From: JACOZG01 sp964564105
GTDB lineage: Bacteria > Patescibacteriota > Minisyncoccia > Phycocordibacterales > JACOZG01
Assembly: GCA_964564105.1 (NCBI GenBank)
Contig: CAZLZS010000003.1
Location: 1-56,418, forward strand
Direction: 5' to 3'
DNA length: 56,418 nucleotides
The notes under the pieces were generated by a model. The model ran no database searches and was not told where the DNA came from. It saw only the letters and a program-made list of their open reading frames with translations. Position 1 is the first letter of the stretch, and each line of letters starts with the position of its first letter. The translations under genes were made by a program, and so were the position numbers. Shown here in pieces: positions 6,748 through 13,586 of this stretch.

Positions 6748-8751
6748 TCAAAAATCAACACACATCGCCGCACAGCCGCCGCCGCTCGCTCTGGTCGCCA
6801 TACTACCTGATCCCTTAAGGTACCAGTGAGGCTTAGGATTGTTGTTGGTAGCCGGAAAATTCCAAGAATCAGCAGTATTTACAATGCAATCGGCGGCGCC
6901 GGCCAAGGAAAATCCTTGTAGAAAACAAACATCGTGAGTTCCTAAATCTTTAACGCCGGTGCCAACGGAGTAAAAGCTGCGACTGAGATTGTTTCCTATC
7001 GCTGATAACATAGCATCCAGTGATACCCATTTCGCATCACCGCTAGTGTTAAGAGCAGATAATATTGCGCTACCCTCTGGTGAACCGCCGCTAATTCTTA
7101 TGCTTCCGTCGACCCTTAAATTACCACTGAATCTGCCGTCACCGCCCGTGCTGAAAGATAGACCGTCATCCGAACTACCATCATAAGTAATCTTTTTAGT
7201 TCTAGTTTGTAAATCTAGAGTCATAGTATGATTCCCCAGATTGTCGCCGCCGGTGGTCGAACCGGTAGCATCATCAGCGCACTCCCAACCCTCCAACCCA
7301 GCGCCGGTCGGTTTCCATTTAAGTATCTTGCCATTGGCGCAATCTCGGCGCAAAGAAATAATGGCGTCGCCAGCCAAAGATTCTCCGCCCACGGCGGAAC
7401 CGTCACCAATCGCGGAATCTTTAATCGTTAGGCCGCTTTTAGCCCCGCTTGATTTAACGCTAGTGATATCGCCGGTACCCTGGGCGCCACCGTCATCGAA
7501 CTCGCAGGTTACAGCGCCGTTCACATCAATCGCCCGGATTGAATAACCCGCATCGCAGGCGCCGCTTACCCGCTTCTGCCAGATATTAGGATCAGTCGGA
7601 CCGCCACCGCCGCCGCCGGTCCGGTCAGAATCGCATTTGAAAACTCCGGAGCTAGTGTCGTACCAAACCTTGCCGGAGGCGGCGTCACCGCAAGCCACCA
7701 TATACCTCTTGTCCAGACCAACCATGCCAGTATTGCCGTTAACCGAGGCTGTCAGACCATCCTGCCCGGACAGAGCGGTTATCCCGCCGCCCGGACCGCT
7801 GCTTGGCGTGCCCAAGACCACCTGGCCGGCGGAATTAGTGGTCAGGAATTGACCGGCCGGAGCAATCAACGACGGCAGTTTGAGCACCCCTTGGATAAAA
7901 GCGCTGCCAAACACGCCTAAACCATTTACTCCCAGCCGGCCAGTTTTAATCTGATCAACATTAGAGATATTGACCGGCGGATGGCAACCAGGAACGCTAG
8001 AATCAGTACACGCTGTCGGCGCATTTGGCGGCTCTTTCCAACCCGGTACAATACCCGGCACAATGTCGTCACCGCCACCACCGTCGTCACCAGTGCCATC
8101 GGCCGCGATCGCGAAGGTATTACTTTGATCAGAAACCGTAGAGTCGTCTTGTTTACTTAAAGTATAGTAATAGGAGGTGTTTTCAACGAAATTCGGACTG
8201 GCCACTGGCACATCATGTTGGCCGTCATTAACGGTATCAGCTTGAGCAACCGGTGTAGTAGGGTCAGCGGCATTAAAGCGTTTTATCCTAATTACATAGT
8301 TTGACGGGATGCCGGTACTGGTCCACCGGAGATTGATCGTGTCGCCAATCTGGTACGAAGAGTTAAGCGGCGTCAGATCAATGGCGGCCGGCGCGGGTTC
8401 GAAATTAGCATTCCCCCAAAGATCTTGGGTAACGGTAAAGGTAATCGGATTATCAAACTGGCTTTTACCCAATTCTAACAAGAAACCTATATAATCACCG
8501 CTCCAAGTCCTAAAATGGTAGCCCGACGCTGGCACAGCGGTTAACGTCACTTGGGTACCCATCGCATATAATCTGGCCGTGGGCGACTCAAGAATTTCGC
8601 CTTCAGGTGAAAAATTAACTGCACAATTGTTAGGACAACCTGATATAAAGGCGCGGATGGCCGCTACTGTTTGTTGCGCCGAGACGAAACGAGCAGAGAC
8701 TAAAAACAAAACCGGGATGATAAAAAGAGACGCCAGCAGATATTTTTTCAT
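6748..8751 (-). CDS. Large secreted surface protein
   Basis: The function is unknown; the protein is probably exported and displayed on the cell surface. Residues 1-25 form a signal peptide ending SARFVSAQ. About residues 30-115 resemble an InlB-type beta-repeat (PASGYHFRTWSGDY). About 118-215 resemble an Ig/fibronectin-like domain (SYQIGDTINLRWTS). A Gly/Asp-rich linker follows, then a long region with phrases such as NISNVDQIKTGRLGV and repeated Gly-rich spacers. The C-terminus contains several cysteines (CAAMCVDF) that may be disulfide bonded. The 667-residue length and mosaic make-up suggest an adhesin or sheath-like protein. The small repeat protein upstream (8773-9117) may be cotranscribed. 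Confidence 0.7.
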   Translation of the reverse strand: MKKYLLASLFIIPVLFLVSARFVSAQQTVAAIRAFISGCPNNCAVNFSPEGEILESPTARLYAMGTQVTLTAVPASGYHFRTWSGDYIGFLLELGKSQFDNPITFTVTQDLWGNANFEPAPAAIDLTPLNSSYQIGDTINLRWTSTGIPSNYVIRIKRFNAADPTTPVAQADTVNDGQHDVPVASPNFVENTSYYYTLSKQDDSTVSDQSNTFAIAADGTGDDGGGGDDIVPGIVPGWKEPPNAPTACTDSSVPGCHPPVNISNVDQIKTGRLGVNGLGVFGSAFIQGVLKLPSLIAPAGQFLTTNSAGQVVLGTPSSGPGGGITALSGQDGLTASVNGNTGMVGLDKRYMVACGDAASGKVWYDTSSGVFKCDSDRTGGGGGGPTDPNIWQKRVSGACDAGYSIRAIDVNGAVTCEFDDGGAQGTGDITSVKSSGAKSGLTIKDSAIGDGSAVGGESLAGDAIISLRRDCANGKILKWKPTGAGLEGWECADDATGSTTGGDNLGNHTMTLDLQTRTKKITYDGSSDDGLSFSTGGDGRFSGNLRVDGSIRISGGSPEGSAILSALNTSGDAKWVSLDAMLSAIGNNLSRSFYSVGTGVKDLGTHDVCFLQGFSLAGAADCIVNTADSWNFPATNNNPKPHWYLKGSGSMATRASGGGCAAMCVDF

Positions 8752-8772
8752 AAATTAATACTTATTTTTGTT

Positions 8773-9117
8773 TTATTTTAACGACTTTAAAATTTCGGCT
8801 TTCTCGGCCTCGGTTAAAGGTGGGGTATTGGGCGGGAGTTGAAGAGATTTCAGGATGGCATCTTTCTCGACTTGAGTCAGCGGCTTGGTGCCGGGCGGCA
8901 GTTGGAGCGATCTGAGAATCTCGGCTTTTTCGGCTTCGGTGAGTCCAGTCGGCTCCTCGACGACGCTCGGAGCCGGCACGCCATACTGGCGGCCGAGGTA
9001 GATCAAACCAGCCGCCAGTAAAATCAGCACGATCACTAAAATTACGATCAGCCGATTTTTATTAGACGACGGCTGAAGGTTATTCTGGTTGTTATTTTCT
9101 ACGACCTCTGGCGGCAT
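8773..9117 (-). CDS. Membrane-anchored small protein with three tandem repeats
   Basis: I do not recognise a family. The 114-residue product has a short polar N-terminus, one membrane helix (about residues 22-42) and an outward tail. The tail holds three near-identical units of about 22 residues, each LTxxEKxxILxSL followed by QLPPxTxP in the first two. The unit looks like a short helix followed by a proline-rich turn. ATG at 9115-9117 follows a TAAAAT box by 6 nt, fitting leaderless expression. It lies 21 nt upstream of the large surface protein gene and may help anchor or display it; that is speculation from position only. Confidence 0.75.
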   Translation of the reverse strand: MPPEVVENNNQNNLQPSSNKNRLIVILVIVLILLAAGLIYLGRQYGVPAPSVVEEPTGLTEAEKAEILRSLQLPPGTKPLTQVEKDAILKSLQLPPNTPPLTEAEKAEILKSLK

Positions 9118-9179
9118 ATTACTATTTTATGATAGCATAGCCTCTAGGCGGCCGAAGGCCGTCAGTTGTTGATAACTCT

Positions 9180-10328
9180 ATGATGGATCTAAAGAATCTA
9201 CGCTCGTCGCTCGAACAACTCGAGGAAGAGCGTGGCATCCCTCAAGACAAAATCCTCGGCGCCATCGAGGATGCTTTAGTCGCGGCTTACAAAAAAGACT
9301 ACGGCAAAAAAAGTCAGATTCTTAAAGCAAAATTTGACCTGAACACCGGCAAGGCGGATTTTTATCAGGTGAAAATCGCGGTCAGTGAAGAGATGCTCGC
9401 GAAAGAGGAAGAAGAGTCCTTGAAAGCGACAAGAGTAAAATTCAACGAGGACCAGCACCTGATGCTTGGAGACGCTCAAAAGATCAAAAAAGATGTTAAA
9501 CCTGGAGACGAACTTATTTTCCCGCTCGAGACCAAGGATGATTACGGTCGGATCGCCGCCCAGACCGCCAAACAGGTGATTATTCAACGGCTGCGCGAGG
9601 CCGAGAAACTCTCGGTGCTGGCCGAATACGCCGACAAGGTCGGCGAGATCCTAAACGGCAAAGTGCAGAAGATCGAGCGCGGCAATGTCTTTATTGACCT
9701 CAGCCGGACCACCGGCCTTTTGCCTTACGAAGAACAAATTCCCGGCGAACGCTACCATCAGGGCGAACGGGTCCGGGCCTACCTCGCGGCGGTAGAAGAT
9801 ACGCCGCGCGGCGTTAATCTCCGTCTGTCGCGGGCTCACTCCAAGTTCATTGAGAAATTGTTTGAGCTGGAGGCGCCGGAAATCGCCAACAAGCTAGTAG
9901 AGATCAAAGCCATCGCCCGCGAAGCCGGATCCAGGACAAAAATTGCCGTGGCTTCGACCCACCCAAACATTGACCCGGTCGGCGCCTGCGTCGGCCAACG
10001 CGGCATCCGCGTCAACACGGTCATTAACGAATTGGGCGGAGAAAAAATTGATATTATCAAGTGGGCCGAGGACCCCAATGAATTGATCGCCAATGCCTTA
10101 GCCCCGGCCAAAATCAACCGGTTAATCTTAAACGAGGAGAACCGCGAAGCCGTGGCCCTAGTGGCGCCGGATCAATTTTCCTTGGCGGTTGGCAAAAAAG
10201 GCCAAAACGTGCGCTTGGCGGCCAAACTCAGCGGTTGGCGGATTGAGATTAAGCCGCCTTCAGCCGAAGGGGAACCCTTGCCGGAGGAAAAGGCCTCGCC
10301 TTCCTCTGAAGGCGAGGCTTTGATATAA
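9180..10328 (+). CDS. nusA: Transcription termination/antitermination factor NusA
   Basis: NusA binds RNA polymerase and nascent RNA to control pausing, termination and antitermination. Domains in order are the N-terminal polymerase-binding domain (about 1-130), an S1 domain (GKVQKIERGNVFIDLS, from about 155), KH1 (GACVGQRGIRVNTV, near 265) and KH2 (FSLAVGKKGQNVRLAAKLSG, near 335). The acidic C-terminal repeats of enterobacterial NusA are absent. The C-terminal tail after KH2 (EGEPLPEEKASPSSEGEALI) is encoded by two back-to-back palindromic elements and is not conserved NusA sequence. The gene starts with tandem ATG codons at 9180. The ppa gene follows 8 nt downstream with its own -10 box. 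Confidence 0.95.
   Translation: MMDLKNLRSSLEQLEEERGIPQDKILGAIEDALVAAYKKDYGKKSQILKAKFDLNTGKADFYQVKIAVSEEMLAKEEEESLKATRVKFNEDQHLMLGDAQKIKKDVKPGDELIFPLETKDDYGRIAAQTAKQVIIQRLREAEKLSVLAEYADKVGEILNGKVQKIERGNVFIDLSRTTGLLPYEEQIPGERYHQGERVRAYLAAVEDTPRGVNLRLSRAHSKFIEKLFELEAPEIANKLVEIKAIAREAGSRTKIAVASTHPNIDPVGACVGQRGIRVNTVINELGGEKIDIIKWAEDPNELIANALAPAKINRLILNEENREAVALVAPDQFSLAVGKKGQNVRLAAKLSGWRIEIKPPSAEGEPLPEEKASPSSEGEALI
10267..10318. repeat. Two palindromic elements forming the nusA 3' end
   Basis: 10267-10286 is AAGGG-gaa-CCCTT followed by GCCGGAGG, the same type as the cluster at 6551-6745. 10293-10318 is a perfect 11-bp inverted repeat (GCCTCGCCTTC / GAAGGCGAGGC) with a CTCT loop. Both are translated as the tail of NusA. 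Confidence 0.9.
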
Positions 10329-10329
10329 T
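10324..10329 (+). promoter_or_regulatory. -10 box TATAAT for ppa
   Basis: TATAAT overlaps the nusA stop codon and ends 7 nt before the ppa ATG, so a leaderless ppa transcript is predicted in addition to readthrough from nusA. Confidence 0.6.
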
Positions 10330-10336
10330 CTAAATT

Positions 10337-10864
10337 ATGAATCTTTGGCACGACCTCGCGCCCGGCGAAGCGCAGAAGATCAATGTCATCGTCGAAATTC
10401 CCAAGGGCTCAAAAAATAAATACGAAATAGATAAAGAGACTGGTCTCATCGCCCTCGATCGCGTCAGTCATACAACGCAAGAGTTTCCCTTTGATTACGG
10501 CTTTATCCCGCAAACGCTCTGGGACGACGACGACCCGGTGGATGTAATCCTCCTCACCACCTTTTCGCTCCTGCCCGGGGTGCTGGTGCACGCCCGACCA
10601 GTGGCCGTAATCCGTATGACCGATGACGGCGAATCAGACGACAAGGTAATCGCCGTACCCGTCGGCGACCCGCGCTGGGAAAAAACGACCGATCTTAAAG
10701 ACATCCACCCCCACACCCTTAAAGAAATGGAACACTTCTATTCCACTTACAAAAAGCTGCAAAATAAGGAGGTGCGGGTCGCGGGTTTTGAGGGTCGGGT
10801 CGCGGCCAATGAGATGTTCGAACGCGGCCAGAAACTCTATGATGAAAAATTTGCCAAAAAATAA
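10337..10864 (+). CDS. ppa: Inorganic pyrophosphatase
   Basis: This is a family I soluble pyrophosphatase, hydrolysing pyrophosphate released by biosynthesis. The N-terminal EIPKGSKNKYEID holds the conserved Lys and Glu residues, FPFDYGFIP the Tyr, and DDDDPVDVILL the metal-binding Asp cluster, with a further DDK at DGESDDKVIAV and the C-terminal FYSTYKKLQNKEVRV block. The length, 175 residues, is typical. It starts at ATG 10337, 8 nt after nusA. A strong promoter for the next gene begins inside its last codons. Confidence 0.95.
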   Translation: MNLWHDLAPGEAQKINVIVEIPKGSKNKYEIDKETGLIALDRVSHTTQEFPFDYGFIPQTLWDDDDPVDVILLTTFSLLPGVLVHARPVAVIRMTDDGESDDKVIAVPVGDPRWEKTTDLKDIHPHTLKEMEHFYSTYKKLQNKEVRVAGFEGRVAANEMFERGQKLYDEKFAKK

Positions 10865-10879
10865 GGTCGGGATTATAAT
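10851..10879 (+). promoter_or_regulatory. Sigma-70-type promoter TTGCCA-17-TATAAT
   Basis: The -35 TTGCCA (10851-10856) and the perfect -10 TATAAT (10874-10879) have the ideal 17-bp spacing. The -35 lies inside the end of ppa. It would transcribe the secreted-protein gene at 10911 with a leader of about 25 nt. Confidence 0.75.
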
Positions 10880-10910
10880 GATTTATTATTAACCGTTAAA
10901 AAATAGAATC

Positions 10911-11429
10911 ATGACTAAATCAAAATACCTTCTGTTCATCGGACTCGCGGCCGGCTTGGCCTTGAACAGTCTGCCAGCACCAATGTCCGCCCAAACACCG
11001 AGTTCGGACACGCGACAAAACAGCCGAGACAATCGTGGCCAAACCACGGAGGAGCGGATCAAAAATTTCGGCGAGCGGCTAGAACTTCGACTGACGGCGG
11101 CCCTCCAGCGGGCCGACAACCTCCGAGCGCGCGTCGCCGACCGCGTCAGCCAATTCCCGAATCCGAGATTCGACCGAGCGTTAGTGGAACAGAAATTAAC
11201 CGAAGCGGCCGCGGCGATCGCCGCCGGCCGAGCCAAGGTGGCCACCATTGAAGCCGAGGTGGCGAGAGCGCTAACCGCGGCCAACCAGACTACCGCCTTT
11301 GCTAATTTGCGAACGGCCGTGCGGGAAATCATCGGGAGTGTCCGCCTCGCGCATCAAAAAGTGGTGGAAGCGATCCGACTCATCAAAAGCGCCTACCCGA
11401 CCACGGCAACTACCACGTCTAATCAATAA
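10911..11429 (+). CDS. Secreted helical protein of unknown function
   Basis: I do not recognise the family. The 172-residue protein has a clear signal peptide (about 1-28, ending PMSAQ). A short charged linker rich in Arg, Asn and Asp follows, then a long, probably alpha-helical region (about 45-155) rich in Ala, Arg and Glu with heptad-like spacing, and finally a Thr/Ala-rich tail. It may be a periplasmic or cell-surface coiled coil. It sits just before a small membrane-anchored acidic protein, in an apparent two-gene unit ended by a strong terminator at 11776-11818. Confidence 0.7.
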   Translation: MTKSKYLLFIGLAAGLALNSLPAPMSAQTPSSDTRQNSRDNRGQTTEERIKNFGERLELRLTAALQRADNLRARVADRVSQFPNPRFDRALVEQKLTEAAAAIAAGRAKVATIEAEVARALTAANQTTAFANLRTAVREIIGSVRLAHQKVVEAIRLIKSAYPTTATTTSNQ

Positions 11430-11452
11430 AATTACCAGCTAAAATCATCACT

Positions 11453-11758
11453 ATGAATGGAGATAACCAAATGAATCAATTCCCGATCGCTGACCGGCCG
11501 TCGAAAGGCCCGATGCTCGGCATCATCATTATTGTTTTGTTAATCATCCTCGGTGGCATCTACATTTTGTCTTCGCGCGGCGGCCGACCGGAGCAACCGG
11601 CGGATACGACCATCCCGACAGACAGTCCAGCCGGGCGAAACGGTGACGGCGCAACGTCCCCTGACGTCGGACAAACGCCAGACCTGTCAGACCTCGAAAC
11701 TGAAGCTGACGGTCTCGGCGCTGATCTCCAGAATCTCGATCAAGAAGCCGCTCAGTAA
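11453..11758 (+). CDS. Single-pass membrane protein with acidic tail
   Basis: I do not recognise the family. The 101-residue protein has a short N-terminal tail, one membrane helix (about residues 22-42, GIIIIVLLIILGGIYIL) and an acidic Asp/Glu/Thr-rich tail expected outside the membrane (ETEADGLGADLQNLDQEA near the end). The start is ATG 11453; a second ATG four codons later is possible. It follows the secreted helical gene by 23 nt, and the two are probably cotranscribed. Confidence 0.65.
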   Translation: MNGDNQMNQFPIADRPSKGPMLGIIIIVLLIILGGIYILSSRGGRPEQPADTTIPTDSPAGRNGDGATSPDVGQTPDLSDLETEADGLGADLQNLDQEAAQ

Positions 11759-11775
11759 CTAAACAATAGTCAAAG

Positions 11776-11818
11776 AAGCCCCGACTCATAAAACAAGATG
11801 AGGATTCGGGGCTTTTTT
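11776..11818 (+). terminator. Strong Rho-independent terminator
   Basis: AAGCCCCGA-CTCAT pairs with ATGAG-(GAT)-TCGGGGCTT, a long stem interrupted by one 3-nt bulge, followed by a run of T. It ends the 10911-11758 unit and overlaps the stop codon of the convergent gene at 11817. Confidence 0.9.
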
Positions 11819-12140
11819 AGACCAATCGTGGTGGCGGCAGATCACTCGTGAAAAGTAGCGGGACGACAAAATCAAACCTCCCCGCCCCCCTCTCTCTGTC
11901 TCTCGTCTGCACCAGAAACAGACAGTCCCGAAATTTACTCGGCCAATCACGGAAACGTAGAAATTGACCATAGGAGAATTTCACGGGCACCCCGCTCGCC
12001 GGCAGACCCTTAATCAATCGCTCCAGGGGTACGGCCCGGATCGCGGGTTTAAAGCGATAGACATTGCCGACAAGCAATTGAGAAACAATTCTCAAATGAT
12101 GCTCTTGTTCCTCAAGGCTTAAATCACTGAACAATTTCAT
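11817..12140 (-). CDS. Hypothetical protein, 107 aa
   Basis: I do not recognise the family. It is probably cytosolic: no signal peptide or membrane helix is seen. The mix is of basic and aromatic residues with a helical N-terminus (LSLEEQEHHLRIVSQLL) and a beta-like remainder. Coding status is supported by ATG at 12138-12140 behind a perfect AAAGGAGGTG Shine-Dalgarno and by a good -35/-10 pair upstream on the minus strand. This strong-initiation style differs from the leaderless neighbours. It is divergent from clpP with interlocked promoters. Confidence 0.7.
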   Translation of the reverse strand: MKLFSDLSLEEQEHHLRIVSQLLVGNVYRFKPAIRAVPLERLIKGLPASGVPVKFSYGQFLRFRDWPSKFRDCLFLVQTRDRERGAGRFDFVVPLLFTSDLPPPRLV

Positions 12141-12164
12141 TGAACACCTCCTTTCTGGAAACAG

Positions 12165-12200
12165 ATATTATTGACAAAAACCCTGTCAGTCAAGTAAGAT
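12165..12200. promoter_or_regulatory. Overlapping divergent promoters (clpP / 11817 gene)
   Basis: Plus strand: TTGACA (12171-12176), 18 bp, TAAGAT (12195-12200), leading to clpP. Minus strand: TTGACT (12193-12188), 17 bp, TAATAT (12170-12165), leading to the hypothetical gene. The two promoters occupy almost the same DNA, so polymerase binding should be mutually exclusive. Confidence 0.8.
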
Positions 12201-12209
12201 GGCGATGCG

Positions 12210-12791
12210 ATGCTAATTCCCACCGTGATTGAAAAATCGCCTTTCGGCGAACGGGCCTATGACATTTATTCCCGACTCTTAAAGGATCGGATCATTTTTT
12301 TAGGCGGGGCGATTGACGACCATGTGGCCAACATCATCATTGCCCAGCTTTTGTTCCTGGAATCGGAAAGCCCAAAGAAAGACATCACTCTCTACATCAA
12401 CTCCCCGGGCGGCCAAGTAACCTCAACCATGGCGATCTTGGACACCATGAACTATGTCAAATCCGATGTGGCCACGATTTGCGTCGGGCTCGCCGCCTCC
12501 GGCGGCGCCATCATCCTTTCGGCCGGGAAACGTGGCAAGCGCTTTGCTCTGCCGAACGCTGAGATGATGATTCACCAACCGCTTGGCGGCACCGAAGGTC
12601 AAGCCACAGATATCGCCATCACCGCCAAACAGATTCTTAAAATTAAGGAGAAACTCAATAAGATTCTCGCCAAGCACTGTGGCCAAACAGTCGCCCAAGT
12701 CGAGAAAGATTCTGACCGCGATTACTACATGTCCGCCGAGGAAGCAGTCAAATACGGCCTGATTGATGAAATTATTAAAACAAAGGTTTAA
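12210..12791 (+). CDS. clpP: ATP-dependent Clp protease proteolytic subunit
   Basis: ClpP is the barrel-forming serine protease that degrades unfolded or tagged proteins together with Clp ATPases. The catalytic triad is visible: Ser in GLAASGGAIIL (about residue 96), His in MMIHQPLGG (about 121) and Asp in the DRDYYMSAEEA block (about 170). The length, 193 residues, is typical. ATG at 12210 lies 9 nt after the -10 box, so the leader is a few nucleotides at most. No Clp ATPase gene is in the window. It converges with ksgA. Confidence 0.96.
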   Translation: MLIPTVIEKSPFGERAYDIYSRLLKDRIIFLGGAIDDHVANIIIAQLLFLESESPKKDITLYINSPGGQVTSTMAILDTMNYVKSDVATICVGLAASGGAIILSAGKRGKRFALPNAEMMIHQPLGGTEGQATDIAITAKQILKIKEKLNKILAKHCGQTVAQVEKDSDRDYYMSAEEAVKYGLIDEIIKTKV

Positions 12792-12833
12792 TCAAGTCGG
12801 GCAGACAAACTAAGCAAGGGGTTTTGTTGGGTC

Positions 12834-13586
12834 TTAGTTTGCGAGGCAGAGCCATTGTTCGAATTTTAAATTTTCCGCCCGGGCGCGTTCGGCTATCTGG
12901 CAAGCCGCGAACCTTTCTGGTTCAAGCGGCAAATTATTTTTCAACATCTTACGTCTAGCGGCAAAACCGCGTTTGAGGAGGTAGAAAAATTTTTCTTCAC
13001 TGACTTGGCGGAAATTATCCCGGCTGATTTTATCAATTAAGACCACCGCCGAGTCCACCTTTGGCCGCGGCGAGAAAAGTTTGGCTGACACGGTTTTGAG
13101 ATAACGCGGTTCGCCGTAAGCTTTCACGCTGATTGACAGGATACTCCCCCGCCCGTCTTTGGCGATAACTCGTTCGGCGACTTCTTTTTGGAGCATAAGC
13201 ACGGCGAGTATCGGTTGATGATCGCTCGTTAAAAATTTGCGCAGGAGTCGGCCAGTTAGATAATAAGGGATGTTAGCAATTAGTTTGTAGGTTTTTAATT
13301 TATTAGCTTGTAGAGAAAAATCAAGTATATCGGCGTGAATTAATTCTAATTGTTTATTTTTAACCGCGGCGGCAAATTTTTCTTGCAAAAGCGAAAACAG
13401 CTGGTCGTCTTTTTCGACCGCGATGACGCGCGCGCCGGCCTCAAGCAGGGCCACGGTCAAAACGCCGGCGCCCGGGCCGACCTCGAGCACTGTTTCGCCA
13501 GACTGCAATCGAGCGGCGGCGATTATGATTTTGATAATCTCACGCGAGCGGAGGAAATTTTGGCCAAGCGATTTTTTAGCCCGCAT
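12834..13586 (-). CDS. ksgA: 16S rRNA dimethyladenosine transferase
   Basis: KsgA dimethylates two adjacent adenosines near the 3' end of 16S rRNA and checks small-subunit maturation. From ATG at 13584-13586 the product has 250 residues and begins MRAKKSLGQNFL, the classical start. The SAM-binding GxGxG appears as EVGPGAGVLT, followed by VEKDDQL. The catalytic NIPYYLTG motif lies near residue 115. A longer TTG start at 13616 adds residues not expected for the family. The start overlaps the end of the upstream UvrD/PcrA gene by 11 nt, implying cotranscription. Confidence 0.95.
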   Translation of the reverse strand: MRAKKSLGQNFLRSREIIKIIIAAARLQSGETVLEVGPGAGVLTVALLEAGARVIAVEKDDQLFSLLQEKFAAAVKNKQLELIHADILDFSLQANKLKTYKLIANIPYYLTGRLLRKFLTSDHQPILAVLMLQKEVAERVIAKDGRGSILSISVKAYGEPRYLKTVSAKLFSPRPKVDSAVVLIDKISRDNFRQVSEEKFFYLLKRGFAARRKMLKNNLPLEPERFAACQIAERARAENLKFEQWLCLAN

